A stretch of DNA of 64,000 bases from Ruminobacter sp. (GCA_017940385.1 JAGAYS010000005.1:20234-84233); one strand, 5' to 3'; positions 53,875 through 63,855 are shown, counted from the first letter of the stretch. Notes: generated by a model not told the origin, from the sequence alone. Made by a program: numbers and translations.

Positions 53875-54867
53875 TTAGGCGTTATCGTCTTTTCCGGCAG
53901 GCTTCCCTTCTGAATAACGAACCATCACCGATGCGACAACGGCACCGGAGATATTATGCCATGCGCTGAATACGGCACCGGGAACCGTGGCAAGCGCCAG
54001 CCCCTGAAAACAGGTTGATGCCAGCGTCGTGGCCATGCCGGAATTCTGCATTCCCACCTCAATGGCCAGAGCCTTTCTTTCCGGAACCGACATCCGTACC
54101 AGAACACCTGCCAGAAATCCGAACAGATATCCCGTAAGATTATGAAGTATGACAACCAGAATAATGATAAATCCGTGCTCAAACAGTCTGCCGCTGTTGG
54201 CATCGATGACAAAGCCTATTATGATACAGATGGCTGCACACGATATGTACGGCAGAAAATTTACCACCCGTGATGAAATCCTGCTGAAGAAATAATTGAA
54301 AAGGCAGCCTGCAAACACCGGAATAATCACAATCTTTATGATGTCCGTAAACATTTTCACCGAATCAACCTCAATCCCGCCAAAACTCTGGGAGCGGGTA
54401 TAAAGACCGACGTAGAAGGCAGTAAGAACAGGAGTTAAAACTGGTGCCAGCAGCGTTGACACGGAAGTCATTCCGACCGAAAACGCCACGTTTCCCCGGG
54501 CTATGTATGTTATGACGTTGGAGGCTGTTCCGCCAGGACAGCAGCCGACAAGAATAACGCCGACGGCAAGCTCCGGAGGCAGGGAAAAGGCCAGACTGAG
54601 CAGAAATCCCGCAAGGGGCATGATGACAAACTGGGCAATTTCGCCCAGAAGAATATTGCGCGGATGCCGTATCAGGATCCTGAAATCGCTGAATTTCATG
54701 GTCATGCCCATTCCGCACATTACCACAATCAGGAGATTGGTTACGTTAATCTGCCCGTTCAGAAAACCGGCATTGCCGACCCATGAAGTAAAACTGTTTT
54801 CCGCAAAATAGGCAAATACGGTTACCAGTACCACCATAACCGACATGTATCTTGATGTGAATTTCAT
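53875..54867 (-). CDS. Bile acid:sodium symporter (BASS) family transporter
   Basis: This 330-residue protein has nine to ten hydrophobic segments. Family marks are GMGMTMKFSDFRIL near residue 52, LVGCCPGGTASNVITYIARG, containing the crossing-helix motif that binds sodium, and IEVGMQNSGMATTLAS in the second half. Members transport organic anions such as bile acids, pantoate or pyruvate with Na+. The substrate cannot be read off. It follows a MATE gene on the same strand 57 bp away and may be cotranscribed. Confidence 0.88.
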   Translation of the reverse strand: MKFTSRYMSVMVVLVTVFAYFAENSFTSWVGNAGFLNGQINVTNLLIVVMCGMGMTMKFSDFRILIRHPRNILLGEIAQFVIMPLAGFLLSLAFSLPPELAVGVILVGCCPGGTASNVITYIARGNVAFSVGMTSVSTLLAPVLTPVLTAFYVGLYTRSQSFGGIEVDSVKMFTDIIKIVIIPVFAGCLFNYFFSRISSRVVNFLPYISCAAICIIIGFVIDANSGRLFEHGFIIILVVILHNLTGYLFGFLAGVLVRMSVPERKALAIEVGMQNSGMATTLASTCFQGLALATVPGAVFSAWHNISGAVVASVMVRYSEGKPAGKDDNA

Positions 54868-54924
54868 AATTTTTTAATAACTCATCCTCTGTTTTCAGTT
54901 CATGCCTTTTGACTAATGTTTCTC

Positions 54925-56310
54925 TCACTTTCCGGAGGGAAGTGCACACGTCACGGCCTTCCTCCGGTTTTTAAGGTTTATCAGATGTCTGTTCCTGAAC
55001 CGTATGTATGAAACTGTCAGTGCTCCTGTCGTAATGAACCAGCTCACCGGATAACACGTCATCAGCACGTCAAACCCCGGATTGGCGGCAAATACCGCAT
55101 AAACCCAGATGATACGGATGCCGCAAATGCCGACAAGCGCCGTCATGGCCGGAGTAAGAGACCTTCCGTATCCTCTCATGGCACCTGACAGGACCTCCAA
55201 AACGACGTTTATCCCCTCAGGAAGCAGGATAAACATGAGTCGCAGTCTGCCATACTCAATTACCTCCGCGTCATCGGTAAACAGTCCGAGGAATGTTCTG
55301 GCAAAATACAGCAGGAATGCTGACAGAATCAGGGTAAGAATCATGTTCTGCCACATACATATCCTGGTAATCTCAAAACAGCGTCTGACGTTGCCGCGGC
55401 CGTAGTTCTGACCGATGAACGTGGTGGCGGCCTGTCCGAACGAATTCAGCAGAAAATATACCAGAATCTCGATGTTAAAGGCAGCCGCGGAGGCCGCCAT
55501 CACGTCAGCGCCAACACTGTTTATTGCCGACTGGATACAGGTATTGGACAGTGAAAAAACCATCCCCTGAAGGGAGGCGGGAAGTCCAATCCTGAGAATC
55601 CTGTTCATTATGGTTCTGTCAGGTCTCAGTTCCCTTACGGAAAATCTGAAGGAATCATCCCTTCTCAGAAGAAAAAGCAGCATCACGGCACTTATGGCGG
55701 ATGCCGTTACCGTGGCTATGGCCACCCCCTCAACCTTCATATCGAGACACGTCACGAAAAAAAGATTGAGAACCACGTTCAGAATTCCCGCCACGGTAAG
55801 ACAGAGAAGCGGGGTTCTGGTGTCACCGTGACTAGAAAATATCGCCGCACCGCAGTTATAAAGGGCGGTAAGAGGCAGACCTGCCATGATAATCTTAAAA
55901 TACAGGGATGCCTGATCGGCAACCTCCGGAGGTACGGAAAGAAGATCCATGACAAAGGAGGAGCAGAGAACGGACACGGCCGAAATGATGATGCTGAGGA
56001 CAAAAACAACTGTATAGCCGGTATGTATGGTCCGGCTGATTCTTTCCCGGTCGTTCATGCCTATAAAACCGGCAACGGTAACGTTGATGCCGAGGGCTAT
56101 TCCCGTGAAAAGATTGACCATAAGGGCTATCACCGGCGTATTACAGCCCACGGCGGCCATGGCCTCCTTTCCGACATATCTGCCGATAATGGCTACGTCC
56201 GTCGCATTAAAAATCTGCTGAATCACCCCGGTAAACGCCAGGGGAATCGCAAAAATGAATATCTTGTCCCATAATGAACCGCTAAGCATGTTCATGTCTG
56301 TTCTTGCCAT
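54925..56310 (-). CDS. MATE family efflux transporter
   Basis: This 461-residue protein has twelve hydrophobic segments and two homologous halves. Family features are IFAIPLAFTGVIQQIFNATD at the N-terminus, GKEAMAAVGCNTPVIALMVN, and in the second half RIGLPASLQGMVFSLSNTCI with FIGQNYGRGNVRRC. Such proteins expel drugs or metabolites in exchange for Na+ or H+. No regulator is adjacent. The start has only a modest ribosome-binding site (AAGGTCCGGCAGG). Confidence 0.9.
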   Translation of the reverse strand: MARTDMNMLSGSLWDKIFIFAIPLAFTGVIQQIFNATDVAIIGRYVGKEAMAAVGCNTPVIALMVNLFTGIALGINVTVAGFIGMNDRERISRTIHTGYTVVFVLSIIISAVSVLCSSFVMDLLSVPPEVADQASLYFKIIMAGLPLTALYNCGAAIFSSHGDTRTPLLCLTVAGILNVVLNLFFVTCLDMKVEGVAIATVTASAISAVMLLFLLRRDDSFRFSVRELRPDRTIMNRILRIGLPASLQGMVFSLSNTCIQSAINSVGADVMAASAAAFNIEILVYFLLNSFGQAATTFIGQNYGRGNVRRCFEITRICMWQNMILTLILSAFLLYFARTFLGLFTDDAEVIEYGRLRLMFILLPEGINVVLEVLSGAMRGYGRSLTPAMTALVGICGIRIIWVYAVFAANPGFDVLMTCYPVSWFITTGALTVSYIRFRNRHLINLKNRRKAVTCALPSGK

Positions 56311-56625
56311 AGCCTGCCGGACCTTTTCTGAACTGAAATCTGCCTTTTAACCTTATTACGGAATTATAACTTTATTAAAGGTAACAGTGAACCTGAAGTT
56401 AAATGATTAAACCGACCTGCCTGATTTACGCAGGCAAAACGCATCAAAAACGCTCATAAAACAGTCTGTTTCCGGCGTAACCGGGGATTTCTGTCCGACG
56501 GAGCCCCAACCACACCCCGCAACACAATGATCTTTATCAAATTAATTTAAAATTTTCTTGATAACACCATTTAAAGAAAGTAGAATTAGCTCAGTAAATC
56601 AAACCTTACTAGGAATTAGGTAAAA
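56311..56625 (+). promoter_or_regulatory. trp operon promoter region
   Basis: TTGATA at 56558-56563 and TAGAAT at 56581-56586, 17 bp apart, form a strong sigma-70 promoter 40 bp before the leader peptide. The flanking DNA is AT-rich. A TrpR-type ACTAGTTAACTAG operator was not found. A short GAATTAG motif repeats at 56583 and 56613, of unknown meaning. Confidence 0.75.
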
Positions 56626-56676
56626 ATGGTATTTTCAATGTTATTTAACGCATTCTCTTGGTGGCACACTCGATAA
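56626..56676 (+). CDS. trpL: trp operon leader peptide
   Basis: The frame MVFSMLFNAFSWWHTR (16 codons, stop TAA) carries two adjacent Trp codons near its end. An AGG lies upstream of the ATG. It is followed by the attenuator hairpin. It is a sensor: ribosome stalling at the Trp codons when charged tRNA-Trp is scarce favours the antiterminator. No protein product is expected to accumulate. Confidence 0.9.
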   Translation: MVFSMLFNAFSWWHTR

Positions 56677-56754
56677 ATAAAGCGGGTGGAATTAGACATG
56701 CTTAAATAACAGCAAGATTCATTGAAAGGCCCGCATAATGCGGGCCTTTCTTTA
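56677..56754 (+). promoter_or_regulatory. trp attenuator with alternative hairpins
   Basis: The terminator stem GAAAGGCCCGC (56724-56734) and GCGGGCCTTTC (56740-56750) is a perfect 11-bp hairpin followed by TTTA. Upstream GCGGG at 56682-56686 can pair with the same CCCGC (56730-56734), forming the antiterminator. Together with trpL this gives classical transcription attenuation. Confidence 0.88.
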
Positions 56755-56788
56755 TACAGGATTTATCAGAAACAAAGGAAGTTTTATT

Positions 56789-58339
56789 ATGACCATAAGC
56801 TTAATAAAAGCGGAAAGCGGACACATTCAGGATCCGCTCGCCCTCTTCTATGAATTAACCTCAGGTTCCAGGAACAGCATTCTTCTCGAATCAATGGAAA
56901 TTCATACAAAGGCAGGAACCCAGTCACTTCTCGGTATCAGTTCGGCACTGAGAATCAGCTGCAGAGGATTGGAAGTGACCGTAAAGATTCTGAACGAGAA
57001 CGGCCGTGCCGCTGCTGCCATGCTGAAGGATGCGGCTCCGAAGGAAGTTACCGTAAGGGAATCAGCAGACAGTCTGGTGTTCACCTATCCTAAGGTTGAT
57101 ACCAATCTTGACGAGGATTCACGTCTGCGTTCACTCACCGTGATCGACACCCTGAGACAGACTCTCAGACTTTCTCCTGAAATCAGCGATCCCAACGACT
57201 ACCTCCTTGCAGGCATCTTCGGTTACGATCTCATTGCTTCGGTTGAAGAACTTCCGGAGGTTCAGGAAGGAGCAAACACCTGCCCTGACTACTGCTTCTA
57301 TCTCCTTGACACCGTTGTTTCAATAAACCACATCCGTCAGAATTCGGTTATTCACGGCGTCATCTTCAGTCAGAACGAAGCTGAAAACATAAAAGAAAGA
57401 GTCTACTCCATTAAAAAGAAACTGGATGCTTACCAGGAACCTGAACGCCATGCCGAAATCTCCATCAAGGGGTCAAAGGTTGAAACCGACATCAGTGATG
57501 AGGATTTCTGTCACATCGTTGAAAAACTCAAAAAGAATATTTTCAGGGGCGATATTTTCCAGGTTGTTCCGTCAAGAAGCTTCATGCTTCCATGCCCTTC
57601 TCCAATAAATGCCTATCATAAACTTAAGCACACCAATCCGTCTCCCTACATGTTCTACATGCAGGATGAGGATTTCATAATTTTCGGGGCCTCACCTGAA
57701 AGCTCAGTTAAATACAGCAGCTCCAACCGTCAGGTTGAAATGTATCCTATCGCCGGTACCAGAGGACGCGCCCGCAGAAAGGACGGAAGCATAGATCCGG
57801 ACATGGACAGCCGTCTTGAACTTGAACTCCGTCAGGACAAGAAGGAAAACGCTGAACACCTAATGCTCGTTGACCTGGCAAGAAACGATCTTGCAAGAAT
57901 CAGCGAACCGGGCACCAGATACGTTAAGGACCTGCTGAACGTTGATCGTTACAGTCACGTAATGCACCTCGTATCAAGAGTAATAGGCACCCTCAGAAAG
58001 GATCTCGACGCTCTGCACGCCTATCAGGCATGCATGAACATGGGAACCCTGACCGGAGCCCCTAAGATTAAAGCATCAGAGCTCATCCGTCTCACCGAAA
58101 AATGCAGACGCGGAAGCTATGGCGGCGCCATAGGCTTCTTAAGCGGTAACGGCAGCATGGATACATGCATCGTCATCCGTTCCGCCTTCGTTAAGGACGG
58201 AAAGGCATTCGTACAGGCCGGATGCGGCGTCGTATACGACTCACAGCCTATGGCTGAAGCTGACGAAACCAGAAAGAAGGCAGCGGCAGTTCTCAACGCA
58301 ATTGCCCTTTCACACGGCACCAACTTACAGGAGCTCTGA
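56789..58339 (+). CDS. trpE: Anthranilate synthase component I
   Basis: TrpE converts chorismate to anthranilate with ammonia from TrpG. The 516-residue protein has the feedback-binding LLES motif near residue 34 (ILLESMEIHTKAGTQSLLGI) and the chorismate-enzyme core (IFGASPESSVKY, YPIAGTRGRARR, HLMLVDLARNDLAR, GTLTGAPKIKASELI). AAGGAAG precedes the ATG at 56789; an upstream in-frame ATG at 56738 lies inside the attenuator stem and is rejected. It is tightly linked to trpGD, three bases apart. Confidence 0.97.
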   Translation: MTISLIKAESGHIQDPLALFYELTSGSRNSILLESMEIHTKAGTQSLLGISSALRISCRGLEVTVKILNENGRAAAAMLKDAAPKEVTVRESADSLVFTYPKVDTNLDEDSRLRSLTVIDTLRQTLRLSPEISDPNDYLLAGIFGYDLIASVEELPEVQEGANTCPDYCFYLLDTVVSINHIRQNSVIHGVIFSQNEAENIKERVYSIKKKLDAYQEPERHAEISIKGSKVETDISDEDFCHIVEKLKKNIFRGDIFQVVPSRSFMLPCPSPINAYHKLKHTNPSPYMFYMQDEDFIIFGASPESSVKYSSSNRQVEMYPIAGTRGRARRKDGSIDPDMDSRLELELRQDKKENAEHLMLVDLARNDLARISEPGTRYVKDLLNVDRYSHVMHLVSRVIGTLRKDLDALHAYQACMNMGTLTGAPKIKASELIRLTEKCRRGSYGGAIGFLSGNGSMDTCIVIRSAFVKDGKAFVQAGCGVVYDSQPMAEADETRKKAAAVLNAIALSHGTNLQEL

Positions 58340-58342
58340 TAA

Positions 58343-59953
58343 ATGAAACAGATTTTTTTACTGGACAACTTTGACTCTTTCACCTACAACCTTGTTGATC
58401 AGTTCCGCAGCCTCGGCTACGCCGTAAGCGTCTACCGCAACTCAATAAGCGCCGACACCATTATTGAAAAAATGACTGCCTGCGATGAAAATCCAATCCT
58501 TGTGCTTTCTCCGGGACCGGGCAATCCGTCCGAAGCCGGCTGCATGCTCGAACTCATCGGCAAGGTCAGGGGCAGATTCCCGATTATCGGTATCTGTCTC
58601 GGTCATCAGGCCATCTGTCAGTACTACGGCGGTACCGTAGGACCTGCAGGAGAAATCGTCCACGGAAAAACCTCCCATATCAGACACTGCGGCACCGACA
58701 TGTTCAAGAATCTCCCGAACCCTATGCCTGTTGCCCGTTACCATTCACTCGTGGCCACTTCAGTACCTAAGTCACTTGAAGTCATAGCTGAATACAACGG
58801 CATGATCATGTCAGTGTTTGACCGCAAGAACAACGTTCTCGGCTTCCAGTTCCACCCTGAATCAGTCATGACCGCCGACGGTGCCAAACTTCTCATTCAG
58901 AGTCTCGAATACATGGAAGTGAACAGGAACGTATGCGAAAAGAATCCTATTGAAAAGCTCTATAACGGCAAGGATCTTACCAAGGACGAAGCCTACTCAG
59001 TGTTCTCGGACCTGTTTGCGGGCAAACTTGATCCGATAGTGGTAAGTTCAATCCTTACCGCCCTGAAGTTAAAGGGTGAAACCATCAGTGAAATCGCCGG
59101 TGCGGCTTCCGCAATGATTGGCGCCGCAACCCCGTTTGAACTCAACAGGGACTTTGAAGTCGGTGAAATCGTAGGTACCGGCGGTGACGGTCAGCATACC
59201 ATCAACATCTCAACCATGAGCGCCCTTCTGGCCGCATCCATGGGACTGCACATTGCCAAGCACGGCAACAGGGGCGTATCCTCAAAGACCGGTGCATCCG
59301 ATCTGCTTAATGCCCTTGGCATAAACATCACCATGTCTCCGGACACCGCGTTCAGAACCCTGAGGGATCACAACTTCACGTTCTGTTTTGCTCCGGTATA
59401 CCACACCGGCATGAAGTACGCCGCACCTATCCGTAAAACACTGTCCACCCGTACCGTCTTCAACATTCTCGGACCTTTAACCAATCCTGCTCACGCCGAA
59501 TATCAGGTTATCGGCGTATACTGCCGTGATCTGGTTGAAGTAATGGCCAACGTACTCAAGATGAACGGCGTAAAGAGAGCACTCGTCGCCTACGGTTCAG
59601 GACTTGACGAATTTGCGGTTCACGACGAAACCTACTATGCGGAGTTAAAGGAAAACGGCTCCATTGAATTCGCAACCGTAACTCCTGCAGCACTCGGTCT
59701 CGAAACATACTCCATCACCGAAATCCGCGGCGGTGAACCTGAAGAAAACAAGGAAATCACCCTGAGGATTCTGAGCGGTAACGGTACTCCTGCACAGAAT
59801 GCCGCCGTGGCAATCAATACCGCGGCCCTGCTCTATCTCGGAAAGAAGGCTTCATCACTTAAGGAAGGCGTTGCCATGGCTCTTGAAGCCCTTAAGAGCG
59901 GACAGGCCATAAAGACCCTAAACGACGTAATCGCCTCAACCAGGGAAGAATAA
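58343..59953 (+). CDS. trpGD: Anthranilate synthase component II-phosphoribosyltransferase fusion
   Basis: This bifunctional protein has 536 residues. Residues 1-195 are the glutamine amidotransferase (FLLDNFDSFTYNLVDQFRSL, nucleophile in IGICLGHQAICQYYGG, His in FQFHPESVMT). Residues 200-536 are TrpD, which adds phosphoribosyl pyrophosphate to anthranilate (GEIVGTGGDGQHTINISTMS, KHGNRGVSSKTGASDLLNAL). The fusion is the same as in Escherichia coli and other enterobacteria, where TrpGD is one chain. Confidence 0.97.
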   Translation: MKQIFLLDNFDSFTYNLVDQFRSLGYAVSVYRNSISADTIIEKMTACDENPILVLSPGPGNPSEAGCMLELIGKVRGRFPIIGICLGHQAICQYYGGTVGPAGEIVHGKTSHIRHCGTDMFKNLPNPMPVARYHSLVATSVPKSLEVIAEYNGMIMSVFDRKNNVLGFQFHPESVMTADGAKLLIQSLEYMEVNRNVCEKNPIEKLYNGKDLTKDEAYSVFSDLFAGKLDPIVVSSILTALKLKGETISEIAGAASAMIGAATPFELNRDFEVGEIVGTGGDGQHTINISTMSALLAASMGLHIAKHGNRGVSSKTGASDLLNALGINITMSPDTAFRTLRDHNFTFCFAPVYHTGMKYAAPIRKTLSTRTVFNILGPLTNPAHAEYQVIGVYCRDLVEVMANVLKMNGVKRALVAYGSGLDEFAVHDETYYAELKENGSIEFATVTPAALGLETYSITEIRGGEPEENKEITLRILSGNGTPAQNAAVAINTAALLYLGKKASSLKEGVAMALEALKSGQAIKTLNDVIASTREE

Positions 59954-59955
59954 CG

Positions 59956-61449
59956 ATGTCAGAACCAAGAACAAAAGGACAGCCGCTTTGCGATGCTCTC
60001 AGAAGCAATCCGCGCATCAACGCGGCATCCATTGACGGCAACGTTCTGTCAACCATTCTTAATGCGAAGGTTGACTGGCTCTTCCGCAAACAGCAGGAGC
60101 TTCCGCTGGACTCCTTTAAGGACACCCTTAAAAAGTCTGAAAGAAGCTTCTATGATGCCCTTACCTCAGACAGGACCGTATTCATTCTGGAATGTAAAAA
60201 AGCCTCTCCGTCAAAGGGGCTCATCAGACCGGTATTCGATCCCGTTGAAATAGCATCGGTTTACCGCAAATACGCCAGCGCCATTTCCGTACTGGCCGAT
60301 GAACCGTTCTTCCAGGGCAGATACGAATACATTGCTGACGTAAGTGCAGCCGTGGACGTTCCGGTACTCTGCAAGGACTTCATCTTCGATCCGTACCAGG
60401 TATACCTGGCAAGGCACAACAGGGCCGACGCGGTACTGCTGATGCTTTCAGTGCTTACCGATGAAGCCTACACCGAGCTCAGGGACCTGGCCCACAGTCT
60501 GGGTATGGGAGTACTTACGGAAGCCTCCCATGAGGACGAAATCGCAAGAGCCATAAAACTCAACGCCAGAATTGTCGGTATAAACAACCGTAATCTGAGA
60601 ACCCTTACCGTGGATCTGAATCAGGTCAGAACCCTGTCGGCTCTGGTACCTGATGACAGGGTAATCATCAGTGAGTCCGGCATCTACACCCATGACGAGG
60701 TGCTTAATTTAAGACATTATGCCGATGGTTTCCTCGTAGGCAGCAGTCTTACCTCGGAACCTGATATAGAAAGAGCCTGCAGAAGACTCATCTACGGTGA
60801 AAACAAAGTCTGCGGCATTACCCGCGTTGAGGACGCGGTAGCCTCAGATGAGGCGGGAATTTTCTACAACGGTCTGATTTTTGCGGAAAAATCACCGAGA
60901 TATATAAAGCCTGAAGCGGCCAAAAGTCTTATAATTGCATCTCGTGAAGCGGGATGCGGTCAGGAATTTGTCGGCGTGTTCGTAGACAGTCCCGCAGAGG
61001 AAATCGTACGAATCGCCGAAGAAACCGGCATAAGCGTTATTCAGCTTCACGGCAGTGAGGATAAGGAATACGTAAACGGACTTGAAGCACTGCTGAAACA
61101 GCACAGTCTCAGCGTGCGGATCTGGAAGGCTCTGCCGGTAAAAGACAACGTATATCCGGAAGAAGCAGTCACGGACTATCTTGAGAACAGTGCCGTTTCA
61201 CGAATTGTTCTCGACACCGGAAACGCTTCAGGATTCGGCGGTACCGGACAGACCTTTGACTGGAGCCGGATTACCGGCCACAGAAACAGAATCATAGTTG
61301 CCGGAGGACTTAATCCGGACAATGCCGCAAAGGCAAGGGATCTCAGTGAAACCGTAGGTCTGGATCTCAACAGCGGGCTTGAGGATGCTCCGGGAATCAA
61401 GAATCCGGAAAAGATTCTAAAAGCCATGGAGGCCGTAACCGCATACTGA
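59956..61449 (+). CDS. trpCF: Indole-3-glycerol-phosphate synthase-phosphoribosylanthranilate isomerase fusion
   Basis: This is a two-domain protein of 497 residues. The N-terminal TrpC barrel (VFILECKKASPSKGLIRP, VLCKDFIFDPYQVYLAR, VGINNRNLRTLTVD, IISESGIYTHDEV) closes the indole ring. The C-terminal TrpF barrel starts about residue 275 with VCGITRVEDAV, carrying the catalytic Cys, and has the Asp in VFVDSPAEE. TrpF catalyses the preceding isomerisation, so substrate order is F then C. It starts two bases after trpGD. A 115-bp gap follows before trpB. Confidence 0.96.
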   Translation: MSEPRTKGQPLCDALRSNPRINAASIDGNVLSTILNAKVDWLFRKQQELPLDSFKDTLKKSERSFYDALTSDRTVFILECKKASPSKGLIRPVFDPVEIASVYRKYASAISVLADEPFFQGRYEYIADVSAAVDVPVLCKDFIFDPYQVYLARHNRADAVLLMLSVLTDEAYTELRDLAHSLGMGVLTEASHEDEIARAIKLNARIVGINNRNLRTLTVDLNQVRTLSALVPDDRVIISESGIYTHDEVLNLRHYADGFLVGSSLTSEPDIERACRRLIYGENKVCGITRVEDAVASDEAGIFYNGLIFAEKSPRYIKPEAAKSLIIASREAGCGQEFVGVFVDSPAEEIVRIAEETGISVIQLHGSEDKEYVNGLEALLKQHSLSVRIWKALPVKDNVYPEEAVTDYLENSAVSRIVLDTGNASGFGGTGQTFDWSRITGHRNRIIVAGGLNPDNAAKARDLSETVGLDLNSGLEDAPGIKNPEKILKAMEAVTAY

Positions 61450-61564
61450 CGGTTAACGGCTTATCCCATCAGGCCTGATTATGATTGATAATAACGGCTC
61501 AGGTACGCCTGATATGCTGCGTGAGCCATAAAAATATTGTTTACAGAAAGGAAATTAAAAAGAA

Positions 61565-62767
61565 ATGTCAACAGAAACTCTTTTAAATCCGTTTTTCGGG
61601 GAATACGGCGGTATGTATGTACCACAAATACTGGTTCCTGCTCTTCTGCAGCTGGAAAAAGCTTTTGTGCAGTACAAGGATGACCCGGTGTTCAAGGCTG
61701 AACTGAACGACCTCCTCTACAACTATGCAGGCCGTCCTACTCCGCTGACTCTCTGCCGCAACATCACCAAGGGAACAAAAACCAAAATCTATCTGAAGCG
61801 TGAAGACCTCATGCACGGCGGTGCCCACAAGACCAATCAGGTTCTGGGTCAGGCACTCCTTGCAAAGAGAATGGGTAAAACCCGCATCATTGCTGAAACC
61901 GGTGCAGGTCAGCACGGTGTTGCCACCTCCATCGTATGTGCGCTCTTCGGATTACAGTGCCGCATCTACATGGGGGCCGTGGACGTTAAGCGTCAGGAAC
62001 CTAACGTATTCAGAATGAGACTCATGGGTGCCGAAGTCGTACCGGTTACCACCGGTATCGCCACCCTGAAGGAAGCCTGCACCGAAGCACTGCGCGACTG
62101 GTCAGGTTCTTTCGAAACCACCCACTACATGTTAGGTACTGCAGCAGGTCCTCATCCGTTCCCTACCATCGTTAAATACTTCCAGAAGATTATCGGTGAA
62201 GAAGCCAAGCAGCAGTTCAAGGGTTTTGAAAACGATAAGCTTCCTGACATTGTTGTGGCTGCCGTTGGCGGCGGTTCAAACGCCATCGGTATGTTCACCG
62301 ACTTCGTAAAGGAAGAAAGCGTGCGTCTCGTGGGCGTTGAACCTGCGGGCTACGGTATTGAAACCGGCAAGCACGGTGCTCCTTTAGGACACGGTGACAA
62401 GGGTATATTCTTCGGTGCCCGTTCATACAACATGCAGGACAAATACGGTCAGATTCACGAATCACACTCCATTTCAGCAGGTCTCGACTTCCCTTCAGTA
62501 GGCCCTGAACACGCGTACCTCAAGGACAGCGGCCGTGCCGAATACAACTCCGTGACCGATGAAGAAGCCCTTAACGCATTCAAGGAACTGTCACTTCACG
62601 AAGGTATCATTCCTGCGCTTGAATCCTCTCATGCCGTGGCATGGGCACTTAAGGAAGCCAGGGCAAATCCTGACAAGGAACAGACCATTCTCGTTAACCT
62701 GTCAGGCAGAGGTGACAAGGATATCTTTACAGTAGCTAACATTCTTAAGGAACGTGGAGAATTTTAA
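61565..62767 (+). CDS. trpB: Tryptophan synthase beta subunit
   Basis: TrpB joins indole to serine with pyridoxal phosphate. The 400-residue protein opens [20 protein letters not shown] and has the PLP lysine in [20 protein letters not shown] and the phosphate loop [21 protein letters not shown] lies upstream of the ATG. Its stop overlaps the trpA start (TAATG). The 115-bp gap upstream of trpB is the only substantial break in the operon and could hold an internal promoter or ribosome loading signal, which I could not confirm. Confidence 0.98.
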   Translation: MSTETLLNPFFGEYGGMYVPQILVPALLQLEKAFVQYKDDPVFKAELNDLLYNYAGRPTPLTLCRNITKGTKTKIYLKREDLMHGGAHKTNQVLGQALLAKRMGKTRIIAETGAGQHGVATSIVCALFGLQCRIYMGAVDVKRQEPNVFRMRLMGAEVVPVTTGIATLKEACTEALRDWSGSFETTHYMLGTAAGPHPFPTIVKYFQKIIGEEAKQQFKGFENDKLPDIVVAAVGGGSNAIGMFTDFVKEESVRLVGVEPAGYGIETGKHGAPLGHGDKGIFFGARSYNMQDKYGQIHESHSISAGLDFPSVGPEHAYLKDSGRAEYNSVTDEEALNAFKELSLHEGIIPALESSHAVAWALKEARANPDKEQTILVNLSGRGDKDIFTVANILKERGEF

Positions 62768-63582
62768 TGAGTCGTTATGAAAAATTATTTGCCGATTTAA
62801 AGGCTAAGAACGAAGGTGCTTTCGTTCCTTTTATGACCATTGGCGATCCTACCGTTGAAGATTCATTCAAGGTACTCAGTGCTTTAATCGACGGCGGTGC
62901 CGATGCCCTTGAATTAGGTATTCCATTCTCTGATCCGGGTGCCGACGGTCCTACCATTCAGGAATCCGACCGCAGGGCTCTGAACAGCGGTGCCAATACC
63001 GTTAACTGCTTTGAAGTAATCAAGAAGATCAGACAGAAGTACCCTGATACCCCTATCGGTCTTTTAATGTACGTAAATCTGGTTTTTGCACCGGGAATCG
63101 ATACCTTCTTCAAACTCTGCGCCGACAGCGGCGTTGACTCAGTACTCATTCCTGACGTTCCGCTCCAGATGATTGAAATGGAACCTGTATGGCAGGAAGA
63201 AGCAAAGAAGAACGGTGTTGACCTCGTTATGCTCGCTCCGCCTAATGCCGATGATGAAACCCTGTCAAAGATTGCCAAAAACTGTCACGGTTACATCTAT
63301 CTCTTAAGCAGAGCAGGCGTTACCGGTGTTGAAAAGGAAGCAGGCAAGCCTATTTCCCACATCGTGAAGTTCCTTAAGGAAAACGGTGCTCCTCCTGCAC
63401 TTCTCGGCTTCGGCATCAGCAAGCCTGAACACGTTAAGCAGGCTATCGCAGACGGTGCCGACGGTGCCATCAGCGGCAGTGCCCTGGTAAAAATTCTGGC
63501 TCAGCACCTTGATGATACTGACGCCATGTACGAGGCTCTGAAGCAGTTCGTTTCAGAAATGAAGGCTGCCACCAAGCGCTAA
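62767..63582 (+). CDS. trpA: Tryptophan synthase alpha subunit
   Basis: TrpA cleaves indole-3-glycerol phosphate and channels indole to TrpB. The 271-residue TIM barrel has the catalytic Glu and Asp in ALELGIPFSDPGADGPTIQ, the conserved MTIGDPTVEDSFKVL at the start, and the phosphate site region YLLSRAGVTGVE. Its ATG overlaps the trpB stop by one base, which is usual and couples subunit synthesis. Confidence 0.98.
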   Translation: MSRYEKLFADLKAKNEGAFVPFMTIGDPTVEDSFKVLSALIDGGADALELGIPFSDPGADGPTIQESDRRALNSGANTVNCFEVIKKIRQKYPDTPIGLLMYVNLVFAPGIDTFFKLCADSGVDSVLIPDVPLQMIEMEPVWQEEAKKNGVDLVMLAPPNADDETLSKIAKNCHGYIYLLSRAGVTGVEKEAGKPISHIVKFLKENGAPPALLGFGISKPEHVKQAIADGADGAISGSALVKILAQHLDDTDAMYEALKQFVSEMKAATKR

Positions 63583-63599
63583 TCAGGCGTATCTTAAAA

Positions 63600-63627
63600 A
63601 CCGCGGACGTTAATTACGGTCCGCGGT
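63600..63627 (+). terminator. Hairpin at the end of the trp operon
   Basis: ACCGCGGAC at 63600-63608 and GTCCGCGGT at 63619-63627 form a 9-bp GC-rich stem with a 10-base loop, 17 bp past trpA. There is no T-run, so it may act as an mRNA 3' barrier or as a Rho-linked terminator. Confidence 0.55.
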
Positions 63628-63780
63628 AAGTCTAAACTCCGGTGCAACATCTGACACACCGGAGCATTTCAGGAAAAAAAATCATGAATAACACAGATGC
63701 CGGAACTGCCGAAAGTCAGTTCCCCGGGGGAGCTTTTGTCACTCCGCCGAAGCATATTAACAGACTTAACAGGAATACAC

Positions 63781-63816
63781 GAATTTTATGTCTCTCCCGA
63801 ATTTTATGTCACTCCC
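63781..63816. repeat. Two tandem 18-bp repeats
   Basis: GAATTTTATGTCTCTCCC is followed directly by GAATTTTATGTCACTCCC, differing in one base. They lie between trpA and the 3' end of the next leftward gene. Reversed, the unit reads GGGAGTGACATAAAATTC. It might be a mobile element end or a regulator binding site. Confidence 0.75.
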
Positions 63817-63855
63817 ATAAATTCCCAGGATGTTTTTCTATTTACAGAAAAATTT

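Noticed and set aside
56587-56625. TrpR operator near the trp promoter
   Set aside because: The ACTAGTTAACTAG pattern is absent; only isolated GAATTAG words are present.
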